Under the pieces are notes generated by a model, which was not told the origin of the DNA, did no database searches, and saw only the letters and a program-made list of their open reading frames with translations. From Paracamarosporium sp. OC-R06-R3 (lineage: Eukaryota > Ascomycota > Dothideomycetes > Pleosporales > Didymosphaeriaceae), in NCBI GenBank assembly GCA_019828545.1, contig JACVRA010000179.1:124001-188000 (forward strand): 64,000 nt of DNA. The letters run 5' to 3'. Positions 21,930 through 33,948 of the stretch are shown in pieces (position 1 is the first letter of the stretch; each line of letters opens with the position of its first letter). The translations under genes and the position numbers were made by a program.

Positions 21930-24514
21930 TTAATTGAAATAGGCATCTTTCTCGAACAACCCTACGACCCGGAACCATTGTATGTTAGATCGGCTCAGCG
22001 TATATAGCGGGAAAGCTTCTGCGCCCATAGCCCTGCTTGCCCATGTTCCAGGGTCCAAAAAATCCCGACATACTACTCTGTCCATCTTCTCGTTGTCCCC
22101 TTTCGGGGATACAGAGTCATACCTAGTCCACAGATCGGATCGAATACCTATGAGAGCATCGCCAACCACGCTCTGAACCTTAACAAGAATAAGGCCACCT
22201 TCCATGAGTGTAGATGTGCGAAAAGGTACATCGATGGCGAATCCTTCTGCACCCTGCTTGGAGAAGACGGCGTTGAATGGTCCTCTTTTGATTAGATTCG
22301 TACGCGGTTCGAGTCGCAACAAGATGGCCAGAATGGTCTGGGCGTCCATGCCAGTCACGGAGACAACTTCCCTCAAAGATCGGCATACGACCTGTCCCCG
22401 GAAAAAGCGACTCCAAGGCCAGTTTTCGACTCGCATTGATTTAGCCACCAACAAGACAAAACCTGCGAGCACCCAGCAATATGTTGCGAAGCCTAAAGGA
22501 TCAACGCCTTCGATTCGGTTTCCAACAGACAGGCCCATGGCCATGCCACCAAGGACAAGTACCAAGCAGCCGCCTAAAAAGCCCCAGGCGTACTTTCTGT
22601 TTGGGATGACAATGGTTGTCTCATCTACCATCCATTTCTGAAATTCCTGCATTGCTTTTGCCATCTCTTTTCTCTCTTTATCCCGTTGCGACCGCAAGGA
22701 TTGGTCAGAGACAACCTTCCTCTCGTCCACATACATGGTCAGCATAGGATCTGTCGCCGAGCGTGTCAATGCCTTCTCGCGAGCGAGATAGGACTGCGAA
22801 ATGTTACAGGCGTCATCATCCTTGAAAAGGTCCATGCGGCGTGACATGTACGCACTGGTTCTAACACCCAGGGCAGCCAGGAAAGGATTCTGTTGAACCA
22901 GCTTGACAGGTGCCGTCGGATCTGCAATGAGAGATACATTGTTCGATAAGTCTTGTAACAGACTAGGGAAGCTCCCGCAAACCATGGAATATGGCACAAA
23001 AGCAGATATCACTTCTTTCATGGTCGCCAACTTCGCTGATGATGTGATGTGATCCGGTTGCGGGTCGAGAGTGCTTGGATCAAGCTCAGTCCACTTCCAT
23101 GAAAGCATGGTCCAATAGTCATCTTTGACGTTCTTTTTCTCCTTTGGGGCGGCTTTCAAAAACTTCCAGACATCCAGGCATACTTTGAATGCTGCACCGG
23201 CCGATGCAATAACTCTTTGATCGGCCGCCGCACCGATCGTGCCATCACGCTGGGAGCATAGTAGGAGGCGTCGGTTAGTGATATAGTCCTCGTACATGAG
23301 CACAGTAGTATCAAAGACGTCAGCCGACATCTCAGTATCTTCGTTCGAACTCAAATTGGCGAGTGCAGAGAGAAGGAGCCGCGATATCCCCAGGTTGAAG
23401 GTTTTGGTCACGATGAAGTATCGCATCTCAGCATCAATACGACCTGGCTGCCAATAGTGTTTCTGCTCCTTCTTTTCGGTTTCTTTCCCAAAAGCGTCCG
23501 CGTCCGGCTCGTAAAAGTTCTGATCATCTCGTTCGCCCTCATATCCTATGCGCTTCTGTACCCGCGCATTGTGCGTCGCCCGGAATCTCACTTCTTCTGT
23601 CCGGCTTAAACATATTGACGCCGAGCGTGGGAGGTCATTCAATAGAAATTTGAGTTTCGCAGCGAACTTTGCAATAGTGGCAACGCAGTATTCTTCCCAC
23701 AGAGCTCCGCGCATTGTCCGCAAAAGGACTCGTAACAACATCGCAGTCAAGTAATTTACTAGCGCGTGGTAATACCGGTCATTGTCATTGTCGAGCCGCA
23801 AGTGACGTTGGAATCGTTCTTTAGCTGTCTCGGGGTCGTAATCCCGCAATAGTCTGTTCCGTGCGCTGCTATAGCTCTGGCGGTCTGTTTGGCTCGGCAT
23901 GTGTTCAAGCAACAGCAATTCATTGTCGTGGATGCAGATGTCCAATGAATCCTGTAACTGCAGGGCAACTTTGTGGAGGTTGGTATACCCATCTCCGTCA
24001 GCTTCACCAAACCACGCTTCTTCTCCACTCAATCGGACTGCATTAAAGCTATTAGCGACATTGACTAGGCGCGCTACCTCCTTCTTCCAAAACTCCATTT
24101 CATCTTCTGCTGAAGCGCCGCTAAAAACAGACAATAAGCTACACCTCCACACAACAATGCATGCCGCTAGACTTACTACGCTGTCAAGTCGTGAAACTTG
24201 GGTAGACCGCTCATCTTGTATCCACTTTTGATCTCGAAATGCTCATGGCTATTCAGCTTTGCTTGTATGTCCTCCACAGCGAGTTTTGGCAGTGTCCAAT
24301 GGACCAATGATTGCTCTCGCTTATGAGGCGAGGAGGCTGGTTCCCGACTTTCTAGGTCGCCATCTTCACTTTTTGCCTGCATCTGCGACCTTTCCATGCT
24401 TGCAAATACTATTCGAAGAATGGTCGGTAATCTCTGCGCGGCTTCGCTGCGTTGTATAAATTCTCCAAATCGTCGAGTCTGGAGCCTCCAGGAGCATTTG
24501 GGGGCTGAAGTCAT
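21930..24514 (-). CDS. Orphan 842-aa protein with two C-terminal-half membrane segments
   Basis: Two exons on the minus strand: 24514-24177 and 24120-21930 (intron 56 bp, GTAAGT donor, TTTTTAG acceptor). Splicing removes the last G of an apparent TAG stop. The N-terminal two thirds look soluble and helical (EDEMEFWKKEVARLVNVANS, LDICIHDNELLLLEHM). Two adjacent hydrophobic segments, WGFLGGCLVLVLGGMAMGLSV and ATYCWVLAGFVLLVAKSM, are separated by a short loop near residues 630-690. The last 150 residues are again soluble. I recognise no known domain or catalytic motif. It is divergent from the AAA+ gene with 196 bp between start codons, which suggests joint expression. Confidence 0.72.
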
Positions 24515-24710
24515 GGCGGGGCTGGGGTGGCAGTGAAACAGAGGCTAACGCGAATCGATTACAACCTTTGCTTATTCACGATGCATCACCACAAATTATC
24601 ACACCGATTTCCACTGTCGCCTGAAGCGGCTCTAACCTGCTACATATCGAGGCCGAAGCCGCCTAATACACTTCTGCCCAGTGGAAAAGAGATCCGCAGT
24701 CGGCACAGTC
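24515..24710. promoter_or_regulatory. Bidirectional promoter region, orphan gene / AAA+ ATPase
   Basis: Only 196 bp separate the two divergent start codons. The segment must hold both 5' UTRs and core promoters. No TATA box stands out. Confidence 0.5.
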
Positions 24711-27013
24711 ATGGATGATGAATTCGAGGACCTCTTCCAAGATTATGTGAAAGCACAAAAAGGCGCTGAGGAAGGGGATAGAACACGCTACAAGACACAG
24801 TTTGAGGACGTTACACAACTTTCGAACCAGTATGGCAGCCTCGGTGAGGTTTTTAAAACTTCCGACAAACAAAGTCGGGAAAAGGGCCAAGGAGGGCCCT
24901 CGGATAAGAAGTTTGGCGATGTATCGTTGCTACTCCGCCGAATGTACCACTTCGACATGAACAAAGGCGAGCAATGGACCATGACACTTGAGCTTCAGTC
25001 TTCGGTGCTACGTACAGCGTTCAAGGAGATCGCCAAAGGATACACGTCCACGAGTTTGGAACAAAATCCAATCGTGATCAGCGAGCCATTCTCAGAGCTA
25101 TACTTTTGTCAAGAAAGAATACAAGAGGCGATATCGAAGGCCGAGTCAGACGAAATCAGATCAGAATTGGAGTTATTGGAAGCTTTCCGCAAGAATTACA
25201 TGAAGAATACCATCACTGCACTAGAAACTGCGCGGAATGAGGGTCTTATCGATGCCAGCAATCTTTGGTCTCTCTTTCCGATTGGTTCAAAGATTCTGCT
25301 CGAGAACAAGGAAACTTCTGGAAATCCTCTATTATGGTGTGTTACTGTACGAGGTTGCTTCGAAGAGCCTACCGATCGTGTAGATCAACCTAAGATCTGG
25401 AATGTGCATGTTGAGTTTAACAGCTTCAATGGTAAGCAGTACACGCCTGTGTGGCGCACTTTCAGAATCGGGGGATTTGTAGGTGCAAGACCTATAAGGT
25501 GCGTCATAAACATCCAATTCCAGAGGAACCGAAGATGCTAACAAGAATGAATCGATTCTAGATCACTTCCTGCATACCCGCTCAACATGCATCCAAATCA
25601 AGAAGAGTTACAAAAAAAGCTGATTGCAAGGGGGAGAAGGCATAGTGAGCTCTGTTTTGGGCAGACCGACGATGAGTTTGCGCTTGGTCAGGGCTGCCAT
25701 CGCAAATACATCGGTCCTTTCTGGAAGATCCCCGAGTTTGGTGATCGCTCCTACTACAATGATCCAGATAGAGGCAACGTCAATTTCCACGCCAAGCCTC
25801 ACCGTCAAGTGCGTCCCTCAGATGTAAACTACACGAATTCTCAAACTGACATAAGCATAAGCATGACGGACGACTTGTGGTCGACCCAAGCGGTCTACAG
25901 ATTGAGAACCCGGAGTTCCGTGACATCATCGCGAAAGAGGACCCTAACAGTAGCCGCTTTAGTTATTCTTACGCGTCTCGAGAAACTAAAACGGTGCTTC
26001 TCGAAATCAGCACAAACGAACAAGATGGACCTGGTGGTAGGGCGCTATCTGACGAAGAGTTTCTTACATTACCTGCCACAATTCCAGCGTATTCATTGAC
26101 CTTGAAGAGTTGGGGCTTGATCGATGTCGACAACGTTGAAAATATTGAATGGAAAGATGACATCTACGACATGCTGCAGATGGAAGCAGAACAAAAAGAA
26201 ATGGTGCGCGGAATTATTCAGAGCCATCATGCGTCCTCTTCTTCGTTTGACGATTTCGTCCCCGGCAAAGGTAGAGGCCTTGTATTCCTGTTGCATGGGC
26301 CACCAGGCTGCGGGAAGACGTTGACGGCCGGTAGGATTACACCTATTCATTCCTCCGTAGCACGATGCCCTAACAAAGCAACAGAAAGTGCAGCCGAGAC
26401 CCTCCATCGGCCACTATACTATATTAGCGGTGCCGAGCTCGGCTTGTTAGAAACTATGACCTACCGCAGCGTCTCTATCGAAGACCAGCTGGAGCTCATC
26501 TTCAAACGCATTGCCCGCTGGGAAGCCATCCTTCTCTTTGACGAAGCAGAATCGTTCGTTGCGTCACGTGATCAGCAAAGCAGCAATGGGAAGAAGAACG
26601 CATTGACATCTATCCTCCTGCGGATGTTGGAATATCAATCTGGTATCATCTTCCTGACCACAAATCGCGTGTCGGATTTCGACACGGCACTGTTCTCTAG
26701 AGTTCATGTAACGCTTAAGTTTGAGCAGTTGAGCATCGAGCATTGTCGTTTTATCTGGAAGAAGATGGCAATGCAGACAGAGCATGATCTTAGCGACGAT
26801 GACTTCGATGCTCTTGCAAGGATACCACTTGATGGGAGGACTATTAAGAATATTTTGAGGGTGACAAGTTTGCAGGTTAAGATGAGAATGAAGAGAGATG
26901 GTGGAACCGAAGAGCGGATGCAGATGAGTGACGTGAAAAAGGTGTTGCGGTATACCGTTGGGGATGTGGGCGATACTGTCATGGCAGAGAGATTGAAGGA
27001 GTTCTATGGGTGA
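24711..27013 (+). CDS. AAA+ ATPase of the large fungal cytosolic type
   Basis: Four exons: 24711-25498, 25562-25808, 25862-26330, 26385-27013, giving 710 aa. The intron 2 acceptor may instead be 6 bp earlier, adding two residues. The N-terminal 340 aa hold the beta-rich region common in fungal AAA proteins of this type (NLWSLFPIGSKIL, then LWCVTVRGCFEE, and YPLNMHPNQEELQKKLIARGRR). The AAA core has Walker A GPPGCGKT at about residues 491-498, Walker B ILLFDEAE at about 550-557, sensor FLTTNR and an arginine-finger region DTALFSRVHV. Intron 3 (54 bp) lies directly after Walker A and is open in frame. ATP-driven remodelling is the expected activity; the substrate is unknown. Confidence 0.85.
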
Positions 27014-27493
27014 AGGATAAAATGATCAGGCGAAAGTCTAGTCTCTATCCCCGAAACTTAGATTAGAGGTCTCCTTCCCAAAAGCTCACAGTGCTTTAGC
27101 TCCCCTTCTGCACAGCAACCAGGATCCTTTCTAGCGACCCCTATCCAATTACCATTCGCCACTAAATCTTTTGTCACCTGGCACCTAAACCTAGAAAAAC
27201 TTTGTGAAGGAGAAAATTATGTGCCATCTCACGATACACACGCAGATGGAATACCACGATATATATCTCATCTGAACAGTTTCCCAGAATCCGTATCTCG
27301 ACATTGCTATTGTTAGCCTTTGGCGCTAACCCCATCGAGAAAACACAATTTGGCTGCGCGAGTAGGAGACCCACAATTCGGTTCACCGAGTACCCGCGAT
27401 CGATATCCCGACACCACAGACGTCTTGGCAAAGCTATTAAATACGATTCCAGCCTCACAATGCAGAACTCAGTGTCGCTGAAATCATTCCAAA
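27014..27493. other. Intergenic, AAA+ to P450
   Basis: No gene seen; this should contain the AAA+ 3' UTR and the P450 promoter. Confidence 0.5.
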
Positions 27494-29107
27494 ATGTCCA
27501 ACTTCATAGGCCACTTGGCCACCAACATCGCCATTCTGTCTGCGGGTATCGCACTCGTAGTACGCTTAGTATCCTTGCATCTTAGACCTTGCACCCACTA
27601 ACAACCTCTTCCAGGTCCTCCTCAAAGCACTCTACAACATCTACCTACACCCTCTCCGCGCGTACCCAGGCCCAAAACTATGGGCTGCCACCCGCCTTAC
27701 ATGGACCCAAGCCATGCAATCAGGCCACTACCACCGCATGCTGCACGACCTGCATACCAAGTACGGCCCCGTAGTCCGCATAGCGCCAGACGAGCTCTCC
27801 TATATCAACGCTCAAGCATGGAAAGACATCTACAGTAACCGCAACATACCTAAGAACGCCGTCTGGGCTGGCCAAGAGGAACAACACCACCCAGTTAGCA
27901 TCGTAAGCACAAACGAGGAGACGCATCTGAGGAATCGTCGGGCGCTGACGGGTGCTTTTACGGAGCATGCTATCAGCGAGCATGCCTCTGTGCTTGAAGA
28001 CTTAATCGGACTTATGGTGACGCGGTTCAAGGAAAGGATTGACAATGGAGGAGGAAAGACCATCGTAGATCTTGTCGACTGGACGAACTTCCTGACCTTC
28101 GATATCTCGGGGTTACTTTCGTATGGGGAGTCTTTCTCTAGTGTGTCAGACGGGCGCGCACATCCCTGGGTCGAGATCAGCTGCTCGTTCGGAAAAGGCA
28201 TTGCTCTTATGGCGTCGATCAATTTCTTCTCGCCGCTCAATAAGGTGTTGAAGTATGCCATGCCGAAGTCTGTCATGAAGAAAATGGATTACCACAAGCA
28301 GATTGCGCATGAGAAGTTTTTGCAAAGGTATAATATGGAGGGTGCGAAGGGGAAGCAGGACTACGTGGGAAGTATTATGGCGTATAATGAGGAGAAGGGT
28401 GAGGTTAAGATTCCGAAGGAGGAGATCGAGGCGAATATGACACTGTTGATCTTTGCGGGAAGCGAGACGACAAGCACGGCGTTGGCGGCGATATTGACGC
28501 AGTTGTTGCAGGCTCCCGCTGCGTTGCGGAAACTGGAGGATGAGGTACGCGGTGCATTTGAGAGCGAGAACGACATTCATATTGGGAGCGTGTCGAAGCT
28601 CGAGTACTTGGGTGCGGTGATCCAGGAAGGGATTAGAATGGGCCCGCCGGCTTCAATAGCGTTGCCAAGACTGACGGTGAGGGAGGAGATCGTGGCAGGC
28701 CAGCCTGTGCCGCGCGGAGTAAGTTCTCATCTTCGTGGTGGGCGGAGCAGCACTGACATTTCTAGACGTTCGTGTCAGTTAATCAGTACCCGGCGTTCAG
28801 ATCTACAATGAACTTTACACAGCCAGGCTCCTTCGTGCCAGAGCGATTCCTGCCCAACTCGCCATTCCCATCCGACAGACTGGAAGCGTTCGAACCGTTC
28901 CTCATGGGCCGACACAAGTGTATTGGACAGAAACTAGCAACAACTATTATGAGACTCACGCTAGCAAGACTTGTCTTCGCGTTCAACATGAAAGGAGCAG
29001 AACCTATGCGCGACTTTGGTGAGCAGAATACTTATATCTTCTGGGAAAAGAAGCCATTACGAGTAGAGCTGCAGTTGAGAGATGGCAGTAAAGGCGTAAG
29101 CGCATGA
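27494..29107 (+). CDS. Cytochrome P450 monooxygenase
   Basis: Three exons: 27494-27568, 27615-28718, 28766-29107, giving 506 aa. The first exon supplies an N-terminal membrane anchor (IAILSAGIALVVRL), followed by the LHPLRAYPGPKLWAATRL hinge. The I-helix oxygen-binding motif is AGSETTSTAL, the K-helix ExxR is EGIR, PERF is present, and the heme loop FLMGRHKCIG holds the axial Cys, so all key elements are intact. It resembles fungal P450s related to isotrichodermin C-15 hydroxylase or benzoate hydroxylase types, but the reaction cannot be assigned. It would act on the endoplasmic reticulum with a P450 reductase. The intron 1 donor GTATCC is non-consensus, though branch CACTAAC and acceptor CCAG are good. 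Confidence 0.88.
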
Positions 29108-29247
29108 AGGGACATCAAGGAGAAATCTAAGTTACATCATCACATCATTAGCGACTTTCTTTGTACACTGTAGTCTATAGGGGCTTACTGTCTATACATA
29201 ATACCTTCATTACAATTATTATACCGTCATTTCTCAACTCGTATCAC

Positions 29248-30005
29248 CTACGCACTCAGCATCTCAATGAACTTCTTCCCCAGCGCATCCGCACCCATTG
29301 GGTTCGCCGCGCTCACGACCTCCCGATCTACTGTGATACTGCCCAAGCTCGTACTCACACCCTCGACTATTTTTGCACCCTCATTTCTCAACGTACTCTC
29401 CACCTTGTCGACTTCGCCACGGAACGCTACCGTCTCCATAAACTTCTCTTCGGCATCCGACCAACTCGTAAGCTTGTACCCCTTGTACGCAAACTCCTTG
29501 TCGCCAGCGTACTTCGTCGACAAGAACGCCCAAGGCCCATGGCATATCGCAGCAGTTGGCTTGTGCTCTTTGTGAAAGTAGCTTAAGATACGTCCAAGCT
29601 CCGGACTATCACCCAGGTCCGTGAGTGGGCGTGGCCTCCTGGAATGAACACGCCCGCAAAGCCCTTCAGCTCGTCGTCGCTGATCTCGGAGAATTTCCGG
29701 GGCCGTGAGAATCCATTCTCTTTCTTCATTCTCTCGGTGAGTTCTAGTTCGTGCTTCTTCTCGAAGTAGTTCCCTGCGAATGCGGCGAGACTGACGCTGA
29801 GTGGGTCGGGCGTGGGCTCTTTGCCTTGGGGTGAAGCGAAAGTGACTTCGTAGCCAGCGTCAAGGAGGCCTTAGAGGGGCTTTGCGAGTTCCATAACAAA
29901 ATAGCCAGAGGGCTGATCGACTGTTTCGCCTTTGGATCCAGTGTTGTAGAGGGGGAAGGAAGAGGCGTCAGACATGACGATAAGGACTTTCTTGCTAGAT
30001 GCCAT
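29248..30005 (-). pseudogene. DJ-1/PfpI family gene, broken (Hsp31-like)
   Basis: From the ATG at 30005 the minus strand reads MASSKKVLIVMSDASSFPLY, a typical DJ-1/PfpI start. It hits a TAA at 29873-29871 in the middle of a helix (LAKPL, stop, GLLDAGYEVTFASPQG). The frame resumes and runs through VFIPGGHAH, where one base appears to be missing near 29625-29635; homology continues in the next frame as a DLGDSPELG-type helix, AICHGPWAFL with the nucleophile Cys, and the tail ending IEMLSA at 29248. No intron signals fit either break. The rest of the frame is well preserved, so decay is recent or the breaks are assembly errors. Intact members act as glyoxalase III or chaperones. Confidence 0.8.
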
Positions 30006-30491
30006 GGTGGATGCTCAAGTGCAGGTCTAGAAAGGTTTCAGATTAATTACAAAGCAACAAGGGTATCAAATTTGAGACGTAGAAGAATTGGTGTGGTGTC
30101 GGAGGGGCGTGATGATATATGCGCAGGCACGGGTGTGTCAATATGACGTTTGAAGCGTGAACCCTGAAGATGCCTAGCGTAGCCGTTATGGTGTGGGTCA
30201 ACGCTCGAATAAACGGGTCAGCGGCGCCTAGTTTCAGAAGAATGTGTACGTTGCTCGAAAACATGAAGATTCTTTTATTGGGCACAGTTGGCCGTGAATG
30301 TATTCTTGCTCTCAAATTATCCTAGACGAGGAGCGCCTTAAACAAAGGTATCTGCATACCAAACCAACACTAGTCTCTCAAAAAAGTCGAAAAAAACTGA
30401 CTGTTGTTGATCAGAGACGACGTTTTATGAAAACGTGTTGGCGAAAGCAAAAGCCGCCACAGCAGGAACAGTAGCTGGAAGCTGAGTCTTT
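30006..30491. other. Intergenic, no gene seen
   Basis: This lies between the broken DJ-1/PfpI gene and the 3' end of the next LPAE-motif gene. No feature is supported. Confidence 0.5.
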
Positions 30492-31413
30492 CTAAAAGGA
30501 CATGTTCGGCTTCTTCCTCTCCGGCCACTGTGTGACATCTACATTAGTAGCCTCGCCATCAGTCAACCGCACGGTACTGATAGAGACTCGAAAGCCACAT
30601 AGGGTGTACTTCGTACGGGTGTTAGGGCGCGAGCTGGCGCGCATGCCGAGCTGGGCGCGTGTCGGTATAGGAGGATCTTTGTAGGATTCACGCCTGTACA
30701 GAAGTTGTAGCCTGCCCCTCTCTAGGTCCAGTAAGATTGCTACAACCGTCCTCCAGCGACCGTTATGGTCACCACGCAGGAGACTCAACCATGTTTCATT
30801 CTGATGCATCAGAAGGGCATTGAGGCACAAGATAACATGACGCATTAAGTTCCTCCTTTGGAGTACCTCTACCGCGGGAACCTTGTCGATAGATATAAAC
30901 CGAAAGATAGACTCTGCGAAGAAGTGCGCATTGAATTGCAACAAGGGCAAAATGTTTACCCGCTCGTGCTGAGCTTTGTCGTGTTTTGATATGCAGATGT
31001 AAACATTCTTTGCAGGAGCCTGGTCGACGGAAGCAAGGCCGAGCCAGTCTCCTAGATTGTCGAAGAAGAGACGGATACGAGCGTTTCGTCTATGGACTGG
31101 CCAAGGATGGGTGTTTAGTTCAGGCCGGGGGAAAGGCTAGAGCTGAGCATGTGGGACGTTTGCAGATGACCTACTCTTGGTATATTCGACACGAATTTCA
31201 CGACACACGCGAGTCAGACCAGCGTAATTTGGCGGTACTGAGCGTACGCTGCTGAGGCGATGATAGACGTCGATGGGCTTGTCAGTGGCAGCGACTAGGT
31301 CGTAGATGCGGTTCCGCAGCTCTGTGCAGGGGCGTCAGTTGATACAGGGGAGATTTGGGAGGCTCGATAGGCCATGTCTTACCTGCGGGCAGCTTGAGAA
31401 ACGGGAACGCCAT
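30492..31413 (-). CDS. LPAELRNRIY-motif (F-box-like) hypothetical protein
   Basis: Three exons on the minus strand: 31413-31383, 31321-31175, 31096-30492, giving 260 aa. The first exon (MAFPFLKLPA) and the second join to MAFPFLKLPAELRNRIYDLVAA, the F-box-like motif right at the N-terminus, with an intron inside the motif as in the gene at 17030. NYAGLTRVCREIRVEYTK follows, the same second block as in that gene. The C-terminal region (FFDNLGDWLGLA, KNVYICISKHD, a basic tail) has no known domain. It is divergent from the aldehyde dehydrogenase gene, with 279 bp between starts. The role is unknown; a protein-interaction function is inferred from the motif only. Confidence 0.72.
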
Positions 31414-31692
31414 GGCAGGCTGACGGTGGATGACGCTCCTGAGGCTGCCTGATTGCGGTATGGTGGTGGTGAGCCGCCAACGGTGGGCAGGAGCGGCGTA
31501 ATGTGGCAGCGTTTGGGCTAGTCCCAAAGGAGAATGCGGGGCCGCTAGCGTACCGAGGCTCGCGACGCGCCGCCTGTGAGCATGGCAGGCATTTTGGGGC
31601 ACACGACGTTAAAGGGGTGGAGAGCCCGCACGCTGCACATAAGCACGAATTCTCCAGATACTCTGCAGCAGCAATCCGAAGCCTGAGACAGC

Positions 31693-33268
31693 ATGGCGGC
31701 CAAGATCCCCACCTTCGAGCATACGCCGCTCGACGACATCCCCGCCGTCGCCGCCCGCATCCGCGCCAGCTTCCTCTCGCACAAGACACGCCCGCTTGAG
31801 TTCCGGCTGGTGCAGCTCCGCAAGCTGTATTGGGCCCTCAAGGACAATGAGGACCTCATCATCCAAGCATGCAGCCAGGACTTGGGCAAGCCGACCTTCG
31901 AGACCCATCTCGCCGAGCTGTCATGGTGCATGAACGACATCGTCTTCATGCAAAAGAACCTGCCGCGCTGGGCCAAGGATGAGAAGGCAGAGGACATCAA
32001 CCTGTCCAACAAGCTGATGGGCCCGCGCATCAGAAAGGATCCCCTTGGTGCGGTGCTGGTCATTGGGTGCGTACAACCATCTCTTGCTTGCGTGTAGACA
32101 CCTGCTCACGGCAGACAGCGCCTTCAACTTCCCCATCCAACTGTCGCTCGGCCCCCTCATCGGCGCCATCTCTGCAGGCTGCACCGCCATTCTCAAGCCC
32201 TCCGAGAGCTCGCCCAACTGTGCAGCTGTCATGCAGAAGATCATCGCCGAATCCCTCGATCCCGAATGCTATACCGTTGTACAGGGCGCGATCCCGGAGA
32301 CGACGGCTCTTCTTGACCAGAAATGGGACAAGATCTTCTACACTGGCTCTGCCAACGTGGGTACCATCATCGCGAAGAAGGCGGCCGAGACGCTCACCCC
32401 CGTCGCGCTCGAGCTTGGTGGCAGAAACCCTTCGTTCGTGACGAAGAACGCAGACCCCAAGCTGGCTGCACGGCGGCTGCTCTGGGCCAAGACGTTCAAC
32501 GCAGGCCAGGTGTGCGTGGGTCAGAACTACACGCTCATCGACAAGGAGATGGTGCAACCCTTTGTGCAAGAGTTGGAAGTCCAGCTCAAGCAGTTCTACC
32601 CACAGGGCGCCCGCAAGTCTCCCGACTACGGCCGCATAGTCAACCAGCGCCAGTTCCAACGCCTCAAAAAGATGCTTGATGAGTCGCGTGGCAAGATCCT
32701 CATCGGTGGCACCATGGACGAGGAGGATCTTTTCATTGAGCCCACCGTCGTCCAAGTCGACTCCATTGACGACTCGCTCATCAAGGACGAGTCCTTCGGG
32801 CCATTCCTGCCCATCCTCCCCGTCAACGACCTTGATGAGGCCATCAGGATCGCAAACGAAGTGCACGCCACCCCGCTCGGTCTCTATCCCTTCGGCTCCA
32901 AGGCCGAGATGGAGAAGGTGCTCTCGCAAACGCGTTCCGGCGGCGCTACTCTCAATGACGGCTTCTTCCACGCCTCCATCCCTACACTTGCATTCGGCGG
33001 TGTGGGTGACTCGGGTCAGGGCGCGTACCGAGGCAAGGCATCGTTCGATGTGTTTACGCATAGGCGCAGTGTGACTTCTACACCTACCTGGATGGAGGGT
33101 CTGCTGGCCATGAGATATCCTCCTTTCACGGCTAAGAAGCTCCAACAATTCATGAGCATGAGCGAGATGAAGCCGAACTTTGACCGTGAGGGACGGGCGA
33201 TTGGATGGGGTGGGTGGCTTTTGGGATTGTTGGGGTTCAAATCGGCGGCTGCTGTTGTGGGTAAGTGA
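31693..33268 (+). CDS. Aldehyde dehydrogenase, fatty-aldehyde (class 3-like) type
   Basis: Two exons, 31693-32066 and 32119-33268, giving 507 aa. The ALDH fold is complete: LGAVLVIGAFNFPIQLSLGPL is formed across the intron, and the NAD site includes FYTGSANVGTIIAKKA. The general base is Glu in PVALELGG (about residue 223), the nucleophile Cys is in NAGQVCVGQNY (about 257), and ESFGPFLPI closes the core. The C-terminus has a hydrophobic tail (WGGWLLGLLGF), as in membrane-bound fatty-aldehyde/hexadecenal dehydrogenases. It probably oxidises long-chain aldehydes to acids. The stop lies inside GGTAAGTGA, which is also a splice donor, so an alternative 3' exon is possible. Confidence 0.88.
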
Positions 33269-33948
33269 TACCCGCGCGGTCCTAAACTTTCCTTGCCGTC
33301 TTGTTTCCTCTATTAGTTCATCGGCTAGGTAGATTCTCTTGCTAGCCTCTCCTATCTTGTTTAGGCGCTGTTGTTGTATCTTGCTTTGGCCCTTGAGGTA
33401 GCTGTGCGTCCAAGGCATGGTAGAGCATGACTAACTGATGCAATGTGCTTCTACTTACACTTTTACTTGCCCCTCCATCAATTAGTCATCGTTCACATGC
33501 TAATGTTTGTTAGTGGCTGTCGGTATTCGCTTGTACCTCCAGCGTCGCGCGAAGTTGTAGATATGCATGATACCAGTCTGCCTTGTTGTTCATACCGAAA
33601 TTTGTAAATGAAAAAGGATGTACAAGTTTTTGTTGTAAGAGATTCTTCAAGTTGTTGTGGTGGCATGTCTGCAAAGGATTTCCTGTGTAGTATCTTACAA
33701 ATCAGATCAATTGCAAGGTCCAAGCTGACTTGGATTGTTATATCCACATCTGCTGGTTCCGATGGATTGCGTGATTTGGTCCTGGTTTTAACCTAACGTT
33801 AGCGCGCTTGAAGATTGAGTACTAGGCGACGGAAGCTACAACCCTGTACCATCGTTCTTCTGCACTTCATCGCTCCATCCGTCCGTCTATGGCTTCTCGG
33901 TCGCTTTCATCCGTCTTGGACTAAACTCATCACATCCTCAAGGCACGC
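33269..33948. other. Intergenic, ALDH to Zn2Cys6 regulator
   Basis: This holds the ALDH 3' UTR and the promoter of the regulator. No other feature was seen. Confidence 0.5.

Noticed and set aside
13015..30491. Secondary-metabolite cluster (SDR, TRI12-type pump, P450)
   Set aside because: No backbone enzyme (PKS, NRPS, terpene cyclase, DMATS) is present and the genes are separated by unrelated ones.
32060..33418. 452-codon open frame antisense to the aldehyde dehydrogenase
   Set aside because: It mirrors the GC-rich third codon positions of the ALDH gene, has low-complexity Leu/Glu/Arg composition and no domain, so it is a shadow frame.
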